Source: an uncultured Bacteroidales bacterium
GTDB lineage: Bacteria; Bacteroidota; Bacteroidia; Bacteroidales; UBA932
Direction of reading: 5' to 3'
Length of the DNA stretch: 20,026 bases
Assembly: GCA_900322025.1 (NCBI GenBank)
Contig: ONYJ01000127.1
Span: forward strand, 1-20,026
The translations under genes were made by a program, and so were the position numbers. The stretch's first letter is position 1, and every line of letters starts with the position of its first letter. The notes beneath the pieces are model-generated. The model searched no databases. It worked only from the letters and a program-made list of their open reading frames with translations, and was not told the origin of the DNA. Positions 7,155 to 16,333 of the stretch are shown here, in pieces.

Positions 7155-8657
7155 CTAAATATCGGAACTATATTCGTCTTCTTCTGTTATCTGAAAGCTG
7201 TCTGGACTATAGGTATTTATCTTAGATTGAAAAGACATTGCAGAAGACGGCAACTGAGTATTGGCCGTATTAACATCTGTAAACTTCATCTGTGATTTTA
7301 TAAACCTAAGTTCAACCTCTCCGGTAGGCCCGTTACGATGCTTTGCTATAATCAGGTCTGTAAGCCCCTCGCTCACACTAATATCTTCCAAACCATAGTA
7401 TTCCGGACGATGCAGGAACAATACTATATCGGCATCTTGCTCAATAGCTCCCGATTCTCTTAGGTGTGTAAGTTGCGGTTTTTTCATATTGCCGGTAGAA
7501 GACTCTGCTTGTCGGCTCAGCTGAGCCAATGCTATTATAGGTATGTCTAAGTCTTTGGCTATCGCCTTTAGAGAACGAGATATTTCTGCCACCTCCTGCT
7601 CTCTGTTGCCCTTTATCTCCTTACTACCTGTCATCAACTGCAAATAGTCTATTATCAGCATTTTTACACCATTGGTTTTTACCAGCCTGCGCGCCTTGGC
7701 TCTCAATTCTACAATAGACAAGGAAGGGGTGTCGTCTATATAAATTGGGGCATTCAGCAAAGGCCTTATCTGGGCATCGAGCTGCGACCAATCACCTTGC
7801 CTCATCTTCACACTTCCCTTTATTTTTTCGGAAGGGAGGCCGGATTCTGCTATCAACAATCTCTCTATTAACTGTGTTGGAGCTTGCTCCAAAGAGAAGA
7901 AGGCTATCGGTATATTAAATTCAACAGCCATATTTCTGGCCATAGTAAGCACAAATGCCGTTTTTCCCATACCCGGGCGGCCTGCTATAATTACCAAGTC
8001 AGAAGGATGCCAGCCGTATGTAATTTTATCTAACGCCATATAACCGCTCTTGAGGCCGGTCTGCCCATCTTCTTTACTCTGCAACTCCTCCAGTGTAGTA
8101 AGTTTATTCTTTATGATTTCTGCTATAGACTGCTCTCGGCGACTCATGTTTTTCTCAGACAAGTCGAACAGCCGCTGCTGCAAAGAGTTCAGCAAATCAT
8201 CCACAGGCTCAGACTCGTCGTAAGACTTGCGAAGAGAATCGTTTGTTATGCTTATGACTTCTCGCTGAATATACTTATCTACCAAAATTTTGGCATAATA
8301 ATGTACATGCACGGCAGCACCTATATCGGAAGTTAGGCGAGTTAGATAATCCAAACCACCGGCCGCATCAAAATCTCCATTCAGTTTAAGCCGCTCGGCC
8401 ACCGTCATCATATCTATCGGCATAGAAGCACTGCTCAAATTACTTATAGCCCTATAGATAAGCTTATTCTCTGCCTTATAAAAACAATCTTCTTGCAGTA
8501 CTGTTAAAAGTTCTTCTATTATATCCTGATCCAACATCATAGCCCCAAGCACAGAAGCTTCTACCTCCGTAGCTTGCGGTACTTTTACTCCATGTTCTAA
8601 TGCAGAGATCTCGATATCTATCTCTTTTTTGTTGCTCTGTTTTACTGTTTTTGCCAT
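7155..8657 (-). CDS. dnaB: Replicative DNA helicase DnaB
   Basis: The hexameric helicase that unwinds DNA ahead of the replisome. 500 residues, a little longer than E. coli DnaB (471). The N-terminal primase-interacting domain (about 25-125) opens with PQATEVEASVLGAMMLDQ. The RecA-like ATPase domain starts near 200 and carries Walker A GRPGMGKT (226-233), Walker B MLIIDYLQLM (333-342), LAQLSRQAE (377-385) and the C-terminal HRNGPTGEVEL (440-450) with the arginine region. No intein or insertion interrupts it. The N-terminus (about 20 residues, Lys-rich) and the C-terminal acidic tail (EEDEYSSDI) are lineage-specific. It lies between an aminotransferase gene (6 bp upstream) and the DUF3108 gene (24 bp downstream), and probably shares their transcript. 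Confidence 0.97.
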   Translation of the reverse strand: MAKTVKQSNKKEIDIEISALEHGVKVPQATEVEASVLGAMMLDQDIIEELLTVLQEDCFYKAENKLIYRAISNLSSASMPIDMMTVAERLKLNGDFDAAGGLDYLTRLTSDIGAAVHVHYYAKILVDKYIQREVISITNDSLRKSYDESEPVDDLLNSLQQRLFDLSEKNMSRREQSIAEIIKNKLTTLEELQSKEDGQTGLKSGYMALDKITYGWHPSDLVIIAGRPGMGKTAFVLTMARNMAVEFNIPIAFFSLEQAPTQLIERLLIAESGLPSEKIKGSVKMRQGDWSQLDAQIRPLLNAPIYIDDTPSLSIVELRAKARRLVKTNGVKMLIIDYLQLMTGSKEIKGNREQEVAEISRSLKAIAKDLDIPIIALAQLSRQAESSTGNMKKPQLTHLRESGAIEQDADIVLFLHRPEYYGLEDISVSEGLTDLIIAKHRNGPTGEVELRFIKSQMKFTDVNTANTQLPSSAMSFQSKINTYSPDSFQITEEDEYSSDI

Positions 8658-8663
8658 TTACTC

Positions 8664-9869
8664 TTATGCATTATTCAGTTTATCCAAGGCTCTCAGAATA
8701 GCCTCCACGCCAAATGCTATTTCTTCGTCAGATATACATAGGGGCGGTGCTATTCTAAACGATGTGGGCTGAAACAAAAACCAATCTGTGATCACCCCCT
8801 CATCAAGTAGTAAATATAGCATTTTTTTTGCCAGACTTTCATCGCCCAAATCCACAGCAATCAGCAAACCTGCTGCACGAATCTCTTTTACAGCGGGATG
8901 CCCTATAAGAGAATCTACTATCTTTTTAGATTTACGATTTACTTCTGCCACCCAGTTTTGAGTGAGCAAAAGTTTCAGAGCGGCTAAAGCGGCGGCACAG
9001 CACACAGGATGGCCTCCAAAGGTGGTTATATGCCCCAAGGCCGGCTTAGTTTGCCAACTCTGCATTCTTTGTGGGCTGGTAACCATGGCGCCAAGAGGCA
9101 TCCCCCCTCCTAAAGCCTTTGCAAGAGTTAGAATATCGGGCTCTACCCCAAATTTCTGAAAGGCAAACATACTGCCTGTTCGGCCAAAGCCTGTCTGCAC
9201 CTCATCAAAAATCAGCAGGGCGCCGGTTTGAGTGCATCGCTGCCTCAAAGCCTCCAGAAAGCCCGACTGAGGCACTTGTACCCCACCCTCCCCCTGAACA
9301 GGCTCTATAATTACTGCCGCAGTTTCTTCGGTTATCGCCTTCAGCGATTCTTTATTATTAAACTCTATATGCTCTACAAGAGGAAGCAATGGGCGGAAAG
9401 ACCCCTTGAAATACTCGCTGTCCATTAGGCTGAGAACTCCCTGAGTGCTTCCATGATACGCATTCTTGCAAGAGACTAAACGGTATCTGCCGGTTATTCT
9501 TTTGGCAAGCTTTACAGCCGCTTCGTTAGCCTCGCTTCCACTGTTTACATAGTAAACACTTTGCAACGAAGGAGGAAGAATAGAGCAAAGCAAAGTTGCA
9601 TGCTCCACCTGAGGCGCCTCTATCATTTCTCCATAAACCATCAGGTGGGCATAATCTTCCACCTGACGCTTAACTGCATCTATAATTTCTCTTCTTCCAT
9701 GCCCTACGTTACTTACAGAAACTCCAGAAATAAAGTCGAGATACTTTTTAGTTTCCGAATATAAAAAAACACCCTCCGCCTTTACTATAGTTAAACCTAA
9801 GGGGGCGGAGGATGTTTGTCCTACGTGCTTGAAGAAGAGATCCCTGAGTATATAGGACTCTTGCTCCAT
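8664..9869 (-). CDS. Class III (PLP-dependent) aminotransferase, acetylornithine-transaminase-like
   Basis: 401 residues of fold-type I, class III aminotransferase. Visible parts: SGSEANEAAVKLAKR (110-124) for the phosphate-binding region, AYHGSTQGVLS (137-147) with the ring-stacking site, FDEVQTGFGRTG (221-232) with the cofactor aspartate D222, and TLAKALGGGMPLG (248-260) with the Schiff-base lysine K251. GHITTFGGHPVCCAAALAALK follows. The sequence is nearest the ArgD/GabT group, and Bacteroidota genomes carry such a gene annotated as an aspartate aminotransferase family protein. The amino donor and acceptor cannot be told from sequence; no arginine, lysine or polyamine gene is adjacent to help. 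It starts at ATG 6 bp after the zinc-ribbon gene, with the leader CAATAAACAGAT. An A8 run in the coding strand (near 8822-8829) is a possible slippage site. Confidence 0.9.
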   Translation of the reverse strand: MEQESYILRDLFFKHVGQTSSAPLGLTIVKAEGVFLYSETKKYLDFISGVSVSNVGHGRREIIDAVKRQVEDYAHLMVYGEMIEAPQVEHATLLCSILPPSLQSVYYVNSGSEANEAAVKLAKRITGRYRLVSCKNAYHGSTQGVLSLMDSEYFKGSFRPLLPLVEHIEFNNKESLKAITEETAAVIIEPVQGEGGVQVPQSGFLEALRQRCTQTGALLIFDEVQTGFGRTGSMFAFQKFGVEPDILTLAKALGGGMPLGAMVTSPQRMQSWQTKPALGHITTFGGHPVCCAAALAALKLLLTQNWVAEVNRKSKKIVDSLIGHPAVKEIRAAGLLIAVDLGDESLAKKMLYLLLDEGVITDWFLFQPTSFRIAPPLCISDEEIAFGVEAILRALDKLNNA

Positions 9870-9875
9870 ATCTGT

Positions 9876-10745
9876 TTATTGTTTCTTCTTTGATGTTGCC
9901 TTCTTTGCCGGTTTTGAAGCTTCCTCTTCAACAACATTCTCTGCATATCTTGAGCTTACCAAAATTCTTCCACAGTATTCGCATACCACAATCTTTTTGC
10001 TCTCATCTATATCTATTTGCCTCTGCGGTGGAATTTTATTGAAACAGCCGCCGCAAGCACCTCTTACTACGGTTACTACGGCCATTTTATTTCTTACGTT
10101 GCCCCTTACCTTCTCATAGGCGGCCAACATTCTGCTATCTATAAAACTCTTATGTTCTTCGCTCATCTGTTGCAGCTGCTCTATCTCTTTCTCCGTTTCT
10201 TTAGCTATGTTAGCCAGCTCATTACGCTTAACTTCCAAATCTGCCTCACGGCTTTTCATATCGGCAGACAAAAGTGCAAGAGCCTCTTTTTTAGCTACCA
10301 TATTCTTTGCGCCGTCGTTAGCCTTTTTCTCTGCCAACTGCACTTCCAACTGCTGAAACTCTATTTCCTTTGAAATAGACTCAAACTCTCGATTATTGCG
10401 CACATTGTTTCTTTGCTGCTCGTATTTCTTTATGGAAAGGTGGCACTCTTCCACCTTATGTTTCTGATCTGAGATAAACGCTTCTATTTCCTTGATTTCT
10501 TTTTGTATAGCAGCCTGCTTTGTTTTTAGACCGGCTACTTCATCTTCGAGGTCTCTAACCTCTAAAGGCAACTCGCCCCTCAATAGATAAATGGCATCTA
10601 TTTTGGAGTCTGTTTGTTGCAGTAAATACAACTGATGGAGTTTCTTCTCCATTTCTACTGCATCTGCGTTTTTTGTCGAAATCTGAAGTGATGTAAAAGT
10701 TTCCCCGCTCAGTGCAGGATTTGCTTTAGTTTTTTTTGTTGCCAT
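9876..10745 (-). CDS. Coiled-coil C4-type zinc-ribbon protein (DUF164/COG1579 family)
   Basis: 289 residues. Residues about 30-215 are a long charged helical region with heptad-like spacing, the antiparallel coiled-coil arm of this family. A zinc ribbon follows: CGGC (C231, C234) and CEYCGR (C255, C258), joined by FNKIPPQRQ, the family signature. The family is thought to bind nucleic acid or to act as a scaffold, and its founding structure (Helicobacter HP0958) links to RNA and flagellar regulation, but this genus probably has no flagella. The C-terminal tail is lysine-rich (KPAKKATSKKKQ), as is the N-terminal extension of about 25 residues. It lies one base after a NIF3-family gene; this pairing recurs in many bacterial phyla and hints at a shared, still unknown task. 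Confidence 0.9.
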   Translation of the reverse strand: MATKKTKANPALSGETFTSLQISTKNADAVEMEKKLHQLYLLQQTDSKIDAIYLLRGELPLEVRDLEDEVAGLKTKQAAIQKEIKEIEAFISDQKHKVEECHLSIKKYEQQRNNVRNNREFESISKEIEFQQLEVQLAEKKANDGAKNMVAKKEALALLSADMKSREADLEVKRNELANIAKETEKEIEQLQQMSEEHKSFIDSRMLAAYEKVRGNVRNKMAVVTVVRGACGGCFNKIPPQRQIDIDESKKIVVCEYCGRILVSSRYAENVVEEEASKPAKKATSKKKQ

Positions 10746-10746
10746 A

Positions 10747-11517
10747 TCAAAAATAAAATATAGGGCTAGTATCTGCCTCGCTCAATAGGACGGCAAATTT
10801 AGGAAAATTTTTCTTAATTATGCTTTTCAGTAAGTTTACGGCAGGTAGTTCGCTATAATGATGCCCCACATCTATAACCATAAAACCTTTTGGAGAGTAA
10901 AAGTTATGATGCGTAACATCGCCGGTAACAAGTACTTGAGCCCCAGCTGCAAGCGCATCGGCAATGCTCCCCTGCCCGCCTCCGCTGCTTACCGCCACTC
11001 TGTTAATTTTAGAGGCTATAGGCGCAGATGTTCTCACATTTGCAGTGCCGAAGGCCTTCTTTACACTCTCAATAAACTTTCCGGCTGTTATCGGCTTTGC
11101 AAGATTCCCTACTCTGCCAAAACCGTCTTTGCTCAACACTGCACACTTTTTTAATAGTAGTCGGTCTGCCATTATATCATTCAGGCCGCCGGAAGCCTTA
11201 TCCAAAGGTGTATGAGAAGAATAAACCGTTATGCCCTTGCGTATAGCAAGCATTATAGAATCCGAGCGTGGTTCGCCCTCTAAAATAGAAAGACAAGGTT
11301 TATGAACAATCAAAGGATGGTGAGTTACTATAATATCGCACCCCTTATCCACGGCTTCTTGCACTACAGCAAAGCTACAATTTAGGGCAACAAGAGCCTT
11401 AGATACATATTTTGCAGGGTTGCCTATTGTAAAACCGCTGTTATCCCATTCGGCCTGTGTTGCAAGAGGGGCAAACTTCTCTATGGCCTCAGCTATCTTG
11501 TATGCCTGAATCTTCAT
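10747..11517 (-). CDS. NIF3/YbgI-family dinuclear metal protein (compact form)
   Basis: 256 residues. The dinuclear metal site is complete: THHP (H66, H67), SSHTPLD (H102, D106) and DVGHHYSE (H219 or H220, E223). NIF3 proteins form hexameric toroids and resemble GTP cyclohydrolase I type 2 in annotation, but no activity is firmly assigned. Many Bacteroidota homologues are, as I recall, about 365 residues with an extra PII-like domain in the middle; here the halves are joined directly, giving the short YbgI-type length. The coding region looks intact, with no frameshift. The ATG lies within the end of the MerR gene (29-bp overlap) and the stop is one base before the zinc-ribbon start, so the three are almost surely one translational unit. 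Confidence 0.92.
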   Translation of the reverse strand: MKIQAYKIAEAIEKFAPLATQAEWDNSGFTIGNPAKYVSKALVALNCSFAVVQEAVDKGCDIIVTHHPLIVHKPCLSILEGEPRSDSIMLAIRKGITVYSSHTPLDKASGGLNDIMADRLLLKKCAVLSKDGFGRVGNLAKPITAGKFIESVKKAFGTANVRTSAPIASKINRVAVSSGGGQGSIADALAAGAQVLVTGDVTHHNFYSPKGFMVIDVGHHYSELPAVNLLKSIIKKNFPKFAVLLSEADTSPIFYF

Positions 11518-11887
11518 TGTTTTCTATATCTTCTAAGTCTTGTGGATAATCGTCTGGAATATCTTCGTTTTCAGAGGCAATAGCCAGCAGTTTGGCTTTA
11601 ATGGAACGCAGCCTCTCTATAATTTCTAACTTTCTGTCTGCACCAGACAGGTTCTGCTTCATTCTAAGACACGCACCTTCCAATGTCATGCCCGATTCCT
11701 TAACCAGATGATGTATCATCTTAAATGTCTCAACATCTTTCTGAGTAAAAAACCTATTGCCTTTTTTGTTACGCACAGGCTTTATGAAAGACGAAAACTT
11801 ATCGCTCCAGAACCTGACTAAAGAGGTATTCTCTCCAAGTATCTTGGCAACCTCTCCTACAGAATAGTATAACTTACCTTCCTCCAT
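11489..11887 (-). CDS. MerR-family transcriptional regulator
   Basis: 132 residues from the ATG at 11887. Residues 7-55 form a winged helix-turn-helix of MerR type: YYSVGEVAKILGENTSLVRFW, then the wing ending in RNKKGNRFFTQKDVETFKMI. A helical segment follows (56-105), then an acidic tail (ENEDIPDDYPQDLEDIENNEDSG). It has no C-terminal sensor cysteines or obvious ligand domain, so the signal is unknown. The frame is open to 11971, but that extension overlaps the preceding peptidase gene and reads as unrelated residues; starting at MEEGKLYYS, 28 bp after that gene, is much better. A regulator of this type commonly lies near alaS and a M23 gene in Bacteroidales. Its targets cannot be read from the window. 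Confidence 0.9.
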   Translation of the reverse strand: MEEGKLYYSVGEVAKILGENTSLVRFWSDKFSSFIKPVRNKKGNRFFTQKDVETFKMIHHLVKESGMTLEGACLRMKQNLSGADRKLEIIERLRSIKAKLLAIASENEDIPDDYPQDLEDIENNEDSGIQDS

Positions 11888-11915
11888 ACCGTGCAAAAGT
11901 ACACAACAAGACCGA

Positions 11916-12758
11916 CTAATCCAAAGACTGACCGCTGTTTTCTGCCTTATGCAGTGCCAAAGAATAAGCATCCGGATTTAGAGATGCAAAGAAATAGCAT
12001 ACCGGATTTACCTTTTTGCTGTCAAATAAAACTTCATAATGGAGGTGTGGAGTTATTGTTCTGCCACTCAGCCCCACGCAAGCAATACGAGTGCCTCTGG
12101 AGAGAGTGTCGCCAACCTTCACCACAATATCTTCTAAATGAGCGTAACGAGTAACATAACCATTTAGATGATCTATCTCAATTACTTCTCCCTCAGACCT
12201 GTCTGACCTCCTAACAGAAGCCACAACCCCATCTGCCGAGCAAATTACAGGCTTACCTTGCTCACTCGCGATATCTACCCCACTATGCCATACCACACTC
12301 TTGATAAAAGGATTTACCTTTCTTCCTACAGAAGCTCCTATAGACTCCACTCCACAACCTACTACCGGAATAATAGATGGGATATGCTGGCTACTGCTGC
12401 CTAAATAAGCCAGATTGCTCTTTATAGAATCTATTTGCTCATTTACCCTTTTTGCCAAAATAAGAGTTCTGCCAATATCCAAATTATGCCCCATTTCTAA
12501 ATGATACATATCTTCTATGGGATAGGTTCCGAATATAGATTTATAAATCTTTCCGTCTTTTGCCTCTAAAAGTTTTATTGCGGTATCGGCTTCTCTCACC
12601 TGCTGTTCAAGAGTATCGAGATACCGTGCCCTACGCCTGTTTTCTTTAAGCATACGAGCATCTTCGCCATAATATATCATATTAGCTAACAATGTATAAT
12701 AGATTACCGCCAAGGGTATGCTCGCTAAAAAATATCGCAACAATCGCCTAACGCTCAT
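11916..12758 (-). CDS. M23-family metallopeptidase, membrane-anchored (second of a tandem pair)
   Basis: 280 residues. An N-terminal membrane helix (about 8-29) anchors it in the inner membrane, followed by a helical stalk (about 34-115) and a C-terminal LytM/M23 domain. The zinc and catalytic residues are all present: HSGVD (H158, D162), RYAHL (H207) and PHLHYE (H238, H240), so it should be an active peptidoglycan endopeptidase in the periplasm. Stalk phrase KIYKSIFGTYP matches SIYRSSFGIEQ in the neighbouring peptidase, showing that the two are paralogues. The ATG overlaps that gene's stop by four bases (ATGA), so translation is coupled. Such peptidases trim cross-links during growth or shape control; which one applies here cannot be told. 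Confidence 0.92.
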   Translation of the reverse strand: MSVRRLLRYFLASIPLAVIYYTLLANMIYYGEDARMLKENRRRARYLDTLEQQVREADTAIKLLEAKDGKIYKSIFGTYPIEDMYHLEMGHNLDIGRTLILAKRVNEQIDSIKSNLAYLGSSSQHIPSIIPVVGCGVESIGASVGRKVNPFIKSVVWHSGVDIASEQGKPVICSADGVVASVRRSDRSEGEVIEIDHLNGYVTRYAHLEDIVVKVGDTLSRGTRIACVGLSGRTITPHLHYEVLFDSKKVNPVCYFFASLNPDAYSLALHKAENSGQSLD

Positions 12759-13612
12759 TTTGAATCCTCCCTAATTAAACGCGAATACTCCTCACTACTC
12801 ATATTGCTGTCGAAAAAGTTGATGGGATTAACCTTTCTTCCCATATATTCTACCTCATAGTGCAGGTGTGGGCCCGTGCTCTTTCCGGTAGAACCCATAT
12901 AGGCTATCTTATCGCCCCTCTTTACTCTATCTCCCTGATGAACAAGCACACTGTGCAGGTGCGCATATCTCGATTTATAACCAAAGCCGTGATTGATAAC
13001 TATTTCGTTGCCGTAGCCTGTAAACTTTATATCTACTTTTTCCACTTGTCCATCTCCTGTAGCATAAATTTCTGTGCCCTGCTTGCCGGCCAAATCTACA
13101 CCGGAATGAACTTTGGCAGCACCATTCATAGGATCTGAGCGCACTCCAAAACGGCTGGTAATATGTATCTTATTTAAGAAAACAGGAGGTATGGAAGGCA
13201 CGCAGGCAGACATTTTTCCGGCACTTTCTACCATAGGTTCCATAATATGATAGCTATGGTCTAATTGGGCTATCATCTCATATAACTGACTTATAGTATA
13301 ATTAAAAACTATTTGAGTATCAGTCTGTTCTATACCAAAAGATGAACGATATATGCTATTGTCTCTTTCGTTAAGTTCTTCTATACGATAGAAAAGATTA
13401 TGCATTTTTTCCTCTATATTCTTCTGGCGTATATCCAACATTGCAGCCCGCTCTTCTAACTGCATTCGCCGAGGAGTTTTAAGATTAAACACTTCTACAT
13501 ACAAAAAGTAATAGACAACAAAGGCCACAAGGCTCAAAGCAAAGAGCCAGCCTCCATGTTCCAACAGCTTAGTCAAGCCTTTCTTATCTATGTCTTTATT
13601 GATTTTATCCAA
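12755..13612 (-). CDS. M23-family metallopeptidase, membrane-anchored (first of a tandem pair)
   Basis: 285 residues with a membrane helix (about 20-40), a coiled-coil stalk (about 50-125) and a C-terminal LytM/M23 domain starting near ITSRFGVRSDP (151-161). The active site is complete: HSGVD (H169, D173), RYAHLH (H218) and GPHLHYE (H249, H251). It is probably a periplasmic peptidoglycan endopeptidase. The start codon is TTG at 13612: an in-frame TAA lies only three codons upstream, no ATG or GTG lies between it and the membrane helix, and a second TTG at residue 13 is the only alternative. The gene is divergent from alaS across 81 bp and heads the long minus-strand block. A weak start codon on the first gene of a coupled pair may limit the amount of both. 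Confidence 0.92.
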   Translation of the reverse strand: MDKINKDIDKKGLTKLLEHGGWLFALSLVAFVVYYFLYVEVFNLKTPRRMQLEERAAMLDIRQKNIEEKMHNLFYRIEELNERDNSIYRSSFGIEQTDTQIVFNYTISQLYEMIAQLDHSYHIMEPMVESAGKMSACVPSIPPVFLNKIHITSRFGVRSDPMNGAAKVHSGVDLAGKQGTEIYATGDGQVEKVDIKFTGYGNEIVINHGFGYKSRYAHLHSVLVHQGDRVKRGDKIAYMGSTGKSTGPHLHYEVEYMGRKVNPINFFDSNMSSEEYSRLIREDSK

Positions 13613-13627
13613 TAAATGTTATTTTTG
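13599..13627 (+). promoter_or_regulatory. Candidate alaS promoter
   Basis: TATTTTTG at 13620-13627 fits the Bacteroidota -7 element TAnnTTTG at all fixed positions. TTG at 13599-13601 is 18 bp upstream, one base short of the usual 19-21. A start near 13634 would leave a leader of about 60 bases before the alaS ATG. The -33 element would lie inside the first codons of the divergent peptidase gene. Confidence 0.4.
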
Positions 13628-13631
13628 TATG

Positions 13632-13650
13632 TTTTGCACCAATTGCAAAA
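13632..13650. promoter_or_regulatory. Palindrome in the alaS/M23 divergent region
   Basis: TTTTGCA (13632-13638) and TGCAAAA (13644-13650) are perfect 7-bp inverted copies with 5 bases between. The site lies just after the candidate alaS -7 element and 20 bp upstream of the peptidase TTG, so a dimeric regulator bound here could affect both directions. As RNA it would make a short hairpin in the alaS leader. The rest of the 81-bp region is AT-rich, and I could not find a matching minus-strand promoter in it. Confidence 0.45.
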
Positions 13651-13693
13651 ACCGTACTAATTTTTTTACGAATAATAATTAAATAGGTTCTTT

Positions 13694-16324
13694 ATGGAAT
13701 CAAAACTCATCAGAAAAACATTTCTGGAATTTTTCCGGCAGAAAGAACATACCATTGTGCCAAGTGCTCCAATGGTTATCAAAAACGATCCTACACTTAT
13801 GTTCACCAATGCCGGAATGAACCAGTTTAAAGATATATTTCTGGGCAATACCACTCCCTTTGCCCGCCGCGCTGCAGATACACAAAAGTGCCTGAGGGTA
13901 AGCGGAAAGCACAACGACTTAGAAGAAGTGGGCATAGACACCTACCACCATACTATGTTTGAAATGCTGGGCAACTGGAGCTTTGGCGATTACTTTAAGA
14001 AAGAAGCTATAGAATGGAGTTGGGAGTTGCTCACTAAAGTGTTCAAGATAGATCCAAACAGGCTATATGCTACGGTATTTGAAGGCTATGAGCCAGATGG
14101 TTTAGGAACAGACGAAGAGGCTCGCAGCAACTGGTTGTTATATCTGCCACAAGACAGGGTTCTACTTGGAAGCAAGAAAGATAACTTCTGGGAAATGGGA
14201 GAAACCGGTCCTTGTGGCCCTTGCAGCGAAATTCATATAGACCTCCGAAGCGATGAAGACAGAGCTAAGATACCTGGGAGAGAGCTGGTAAATAAGTCTA
14301 ATCCGTTGGTTATAGAAATCTGGAACCTTGTGTTTATGCAGTATAACCGCAAGGCCGACGGAAGTCTTGAAAAACTACCACATCACAATGTAGATACAGG
14401 AATGGGATTTGAAAGGCTTTGCATGGCCCTGCAAGGCAAAACCAGCAACTACGATACAGATGTATTTACTCCTCTGATTTCTAAAATAGGAGAAATTGCC
14501 GGCAAAGATTACGCTACCGCAAACGAGAAAACAAGAATTGCAATGAGAGTGGTTTCCGACCATGTTAGAGCAATTACATTTTCTATAGCAGATGGCCAGT
14601 TGCCTTCTAATGTAAAAGCCGGATATGTTATTAGAAGAATTCTCAGGAGGGCTGTCAGATACGCCTACACATTTCTGAATGTAAAGGAACCCCTATTGTA
14701 CAAACTCGTACCTACTCTTGTAGGACAGATGGGCGATTCTTTTCCGGAGATAGAAAAACAGCAAGACCTTATTTCCAAGGTAATAAAAGAAGAAGAAGAT
14801 TCTTTCTTGCGTACTCTTGAAAGAGGAATACGCCTTATGGACGAACTCGTTAGCAAATGTAAACAAGAGGGCAAAAATACTATAAACGGCACAGATGCCT
14901 TTGTACTGTACGATACTTTCGGTTTTCCTATAGACCTTACTGAGCTGATTGCAAAGGAAAACGGGTTGGAGGTAGAACACTCCGGCTTTGAGGCAGAGTT
15001 AAAAAAGCAGAAAGAGCGGAGCCGTAATGCAGATGCCAAGCAAGAAGGAGATTGGATTAACGTGTCTTCTTCCGATGAAGAATCTATATTTACAGGCTAC
15101 GATACAACCTCAGAAAATTCAGTTAAGATTCTGCGCTACCGCCAAGTTAAAACCAAGGGTAAAGATCTATACCACATTGTGCTCAACCAAACCCCGTTCT
15201 ATGCAGAGAGCGGTGGACAAGTAGGAGACTCCGGTTTTATAGAAAATCCAAGCAATTCAGAAAAGATTAAGGTTATAAATACCGTAAAAGAAAACGGACT
15301 CTCCATACACGTTACAGAAAAACTACCTTCCGATATCTCGGCTTGTTTTACAGCAAGTATAGACGAAGATAAAAGGCTTGCCACAGCAGCAAATCACAGT
15401 GCTACACACCTGTTAGATTTTGCATTGAGAAAGATTTTGGGTACCCACATAGAACAAAAGGGTTCGTTTGTAAGCCATCAGGTTCTCCGATTTGATTTTT
15501 CTCATTTTGAAAAAGTTCAGCCAGATAAACTGCGGCAGGTAGAACAATTGGTAAACTCCCTTATAAGAGCAGACATAAAGCAGGTAGAATTGCGAGATGT
15601 GCCTATTGAAGAAGCTAAAGAATTAGGAGCTATTGCCTTGTTCGGAGAAAAATATGGCAGCAGAGTGAGGGTTATAAAATTTGCAGACAGTGTAGAGTTC
15701 TGCGGCGGCACCCACATTCCTTCAACCGGCATGATAGGCTACTTTAAGATTATTTCCGAAAGTGCCATTGCTGCAGGAGTAAGAAGAATTGAGGCTACTA
15801 CCGGAAAGAATGCAGAAGACATGATTTATGCGGCAGAAGATATGATACAGAGCCTTAAAGAATTATTTAAGAATGCTCCTAATGTATTAGACAGCGCCAA
15901 AAGACTGATGATGGAAAACGAACAGTTCCGCAAAGCTGCCGAAGACATGATGAAGGAAAGAGCCATCGCCATAAAAGAAAAGGTAAAAAATGCGGCAGAA
16001 AATATAAATGGCATAGATTTTATTACACTCAAGGGAGCATATCCTATGGAGGTGCTTAAAACAGTTGCTACTATGTTGAGGGCTGAATGCAAGAATACGG
16101 TGTTTGCCGCCGGTATCACAGACCCTGCAAAGCCCGGTCTGGTGCTGATGTACACAGACGATTTAGTTACAAAGGGCATGAATGCAGGCAACGACATACG
16201 CCCTGCAGCCAAGTTTATCAATGGAGGCGGAGGCGGACAACCGTTTTTTGCAAGCGCAGGAGGAAAAAATGCAGAAGGCATAGAAGCAGCCTTGGAGAGC
16301 ATAAAAAAAACGCTAAGCCAATAA
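13694..16324 (+). CDS. alaS: Alanyl-tRNA synthetase
   Basis: Charges tRNA-Ala with alanine and removes mischarged serine or glycine. 876 residues, the normal full length. The class II catalytic core occupies roughly residues 1-250: motif 1 region with [16 protein letters not shown], motif 2 with [16 protein letters not shown] (65-80), and motif 3 with [10 protein letters not shown] (233-242). The tRNA-recognition region carries [21 protein letters not shown] (about 299-319). The editing domain has both zinc motifs: NHSATHLL (H568, H572) and CGGTH (C670, H674). The C-terminal C-Ala domain ends with [14 protein letters not shown] (844-857). The start ATG at 13694 gives the usual [14 protein letters not shown] opening. 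An A8 run lies a few codons before the stop. It begins the plus-strand cluster. Confidence 0.98.
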   Translation: MESKLIRKTFLEFFRQKEHTIVPSAPMVIKNDPTLMFTNAGMNQFKDIFLGNTTPFARRAADTQKCLRVSGKHNDLEEVGIDTYHHTMFEMLGNWSFGDYFKKEAIEWSWELLTKVFKIDPNRLYATVFEGYEPDGLGTDEEARSNWLLYLPQDRVLLGSKKDNFWEMGETGPCGPCSEIHIDLRSDEDRAKIPGRELVNKSNPLVIEIWNLVFMQYNRKADGSLEKLPHHNVDTGMGFERLCMALQGKTSNYDTDVFTPLISKIGEIAGKDYATANEKTRIAMRVVSDHVRAITFSIADGQLPSNVKAGYVIRRILRRAVRYAYTFLNVKEPLLYKLVPTLVGQMGDSFPEIEKQQDLISKVIKEEEDSFLRTLERGIRLMDELVSKCKQEGKNTINGTDAFVLYDTFGFPIDLTELIAKENGLEVEHSGFEAELKKQKERSRNADAKQEGDWINVSSSDEESIFTGYDTTSENSVKILRYRQVKTKGKDLYHIVLNQTPFYAESGGQVGDSGFIENPSNSEKIKVINTVKENGLSIHVTEKLPSDISACFTASIDEDKRLATAANHSATHLLDFALRKILGTHIEQKGSFVSHQVLRFDFSHFEKVQPDKLRQVEQLVNSLIRADIKQVELRDVPIEEAKELGAIALFGEKYGSRVRVIKFADSVEFCGGTHIPSTGMIGYFKIISESAIAAGVRRIEATTGKNAEDMIYAAEDMIQSLKELFKNAPNVLDSAKRLMMENEQFRKAAEDMMKERAIAIKEKVKNAAENINGIDFITLKGAYPMEVLKTVATMLRAECKNTVFAAGITDPAKPGLVLMYTDDLVTKGMNAGNDIRPAAKFINGGGGGQPFFASAGGKNAEGIEAALESIKKTLSQ

Positions 16325-16333
16325 AAACAAAGA

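Noticed and set aside
7155..8657. Intein or insertion in dnaB
   Set aside because: Walker A, Walker B and the C-terminal motifs follow one another at normal spacing, and the protein is 500 residues without intein blocks.
11888..11971. N-terminal extension of the MerR regulator by 28 residues
   Set aside because: It overlaps the preceding peptidase gene, reads as unrelated Cys- and Trp-containing sequence, and the winged-helix domain starts naturally after the ATG at 11887.
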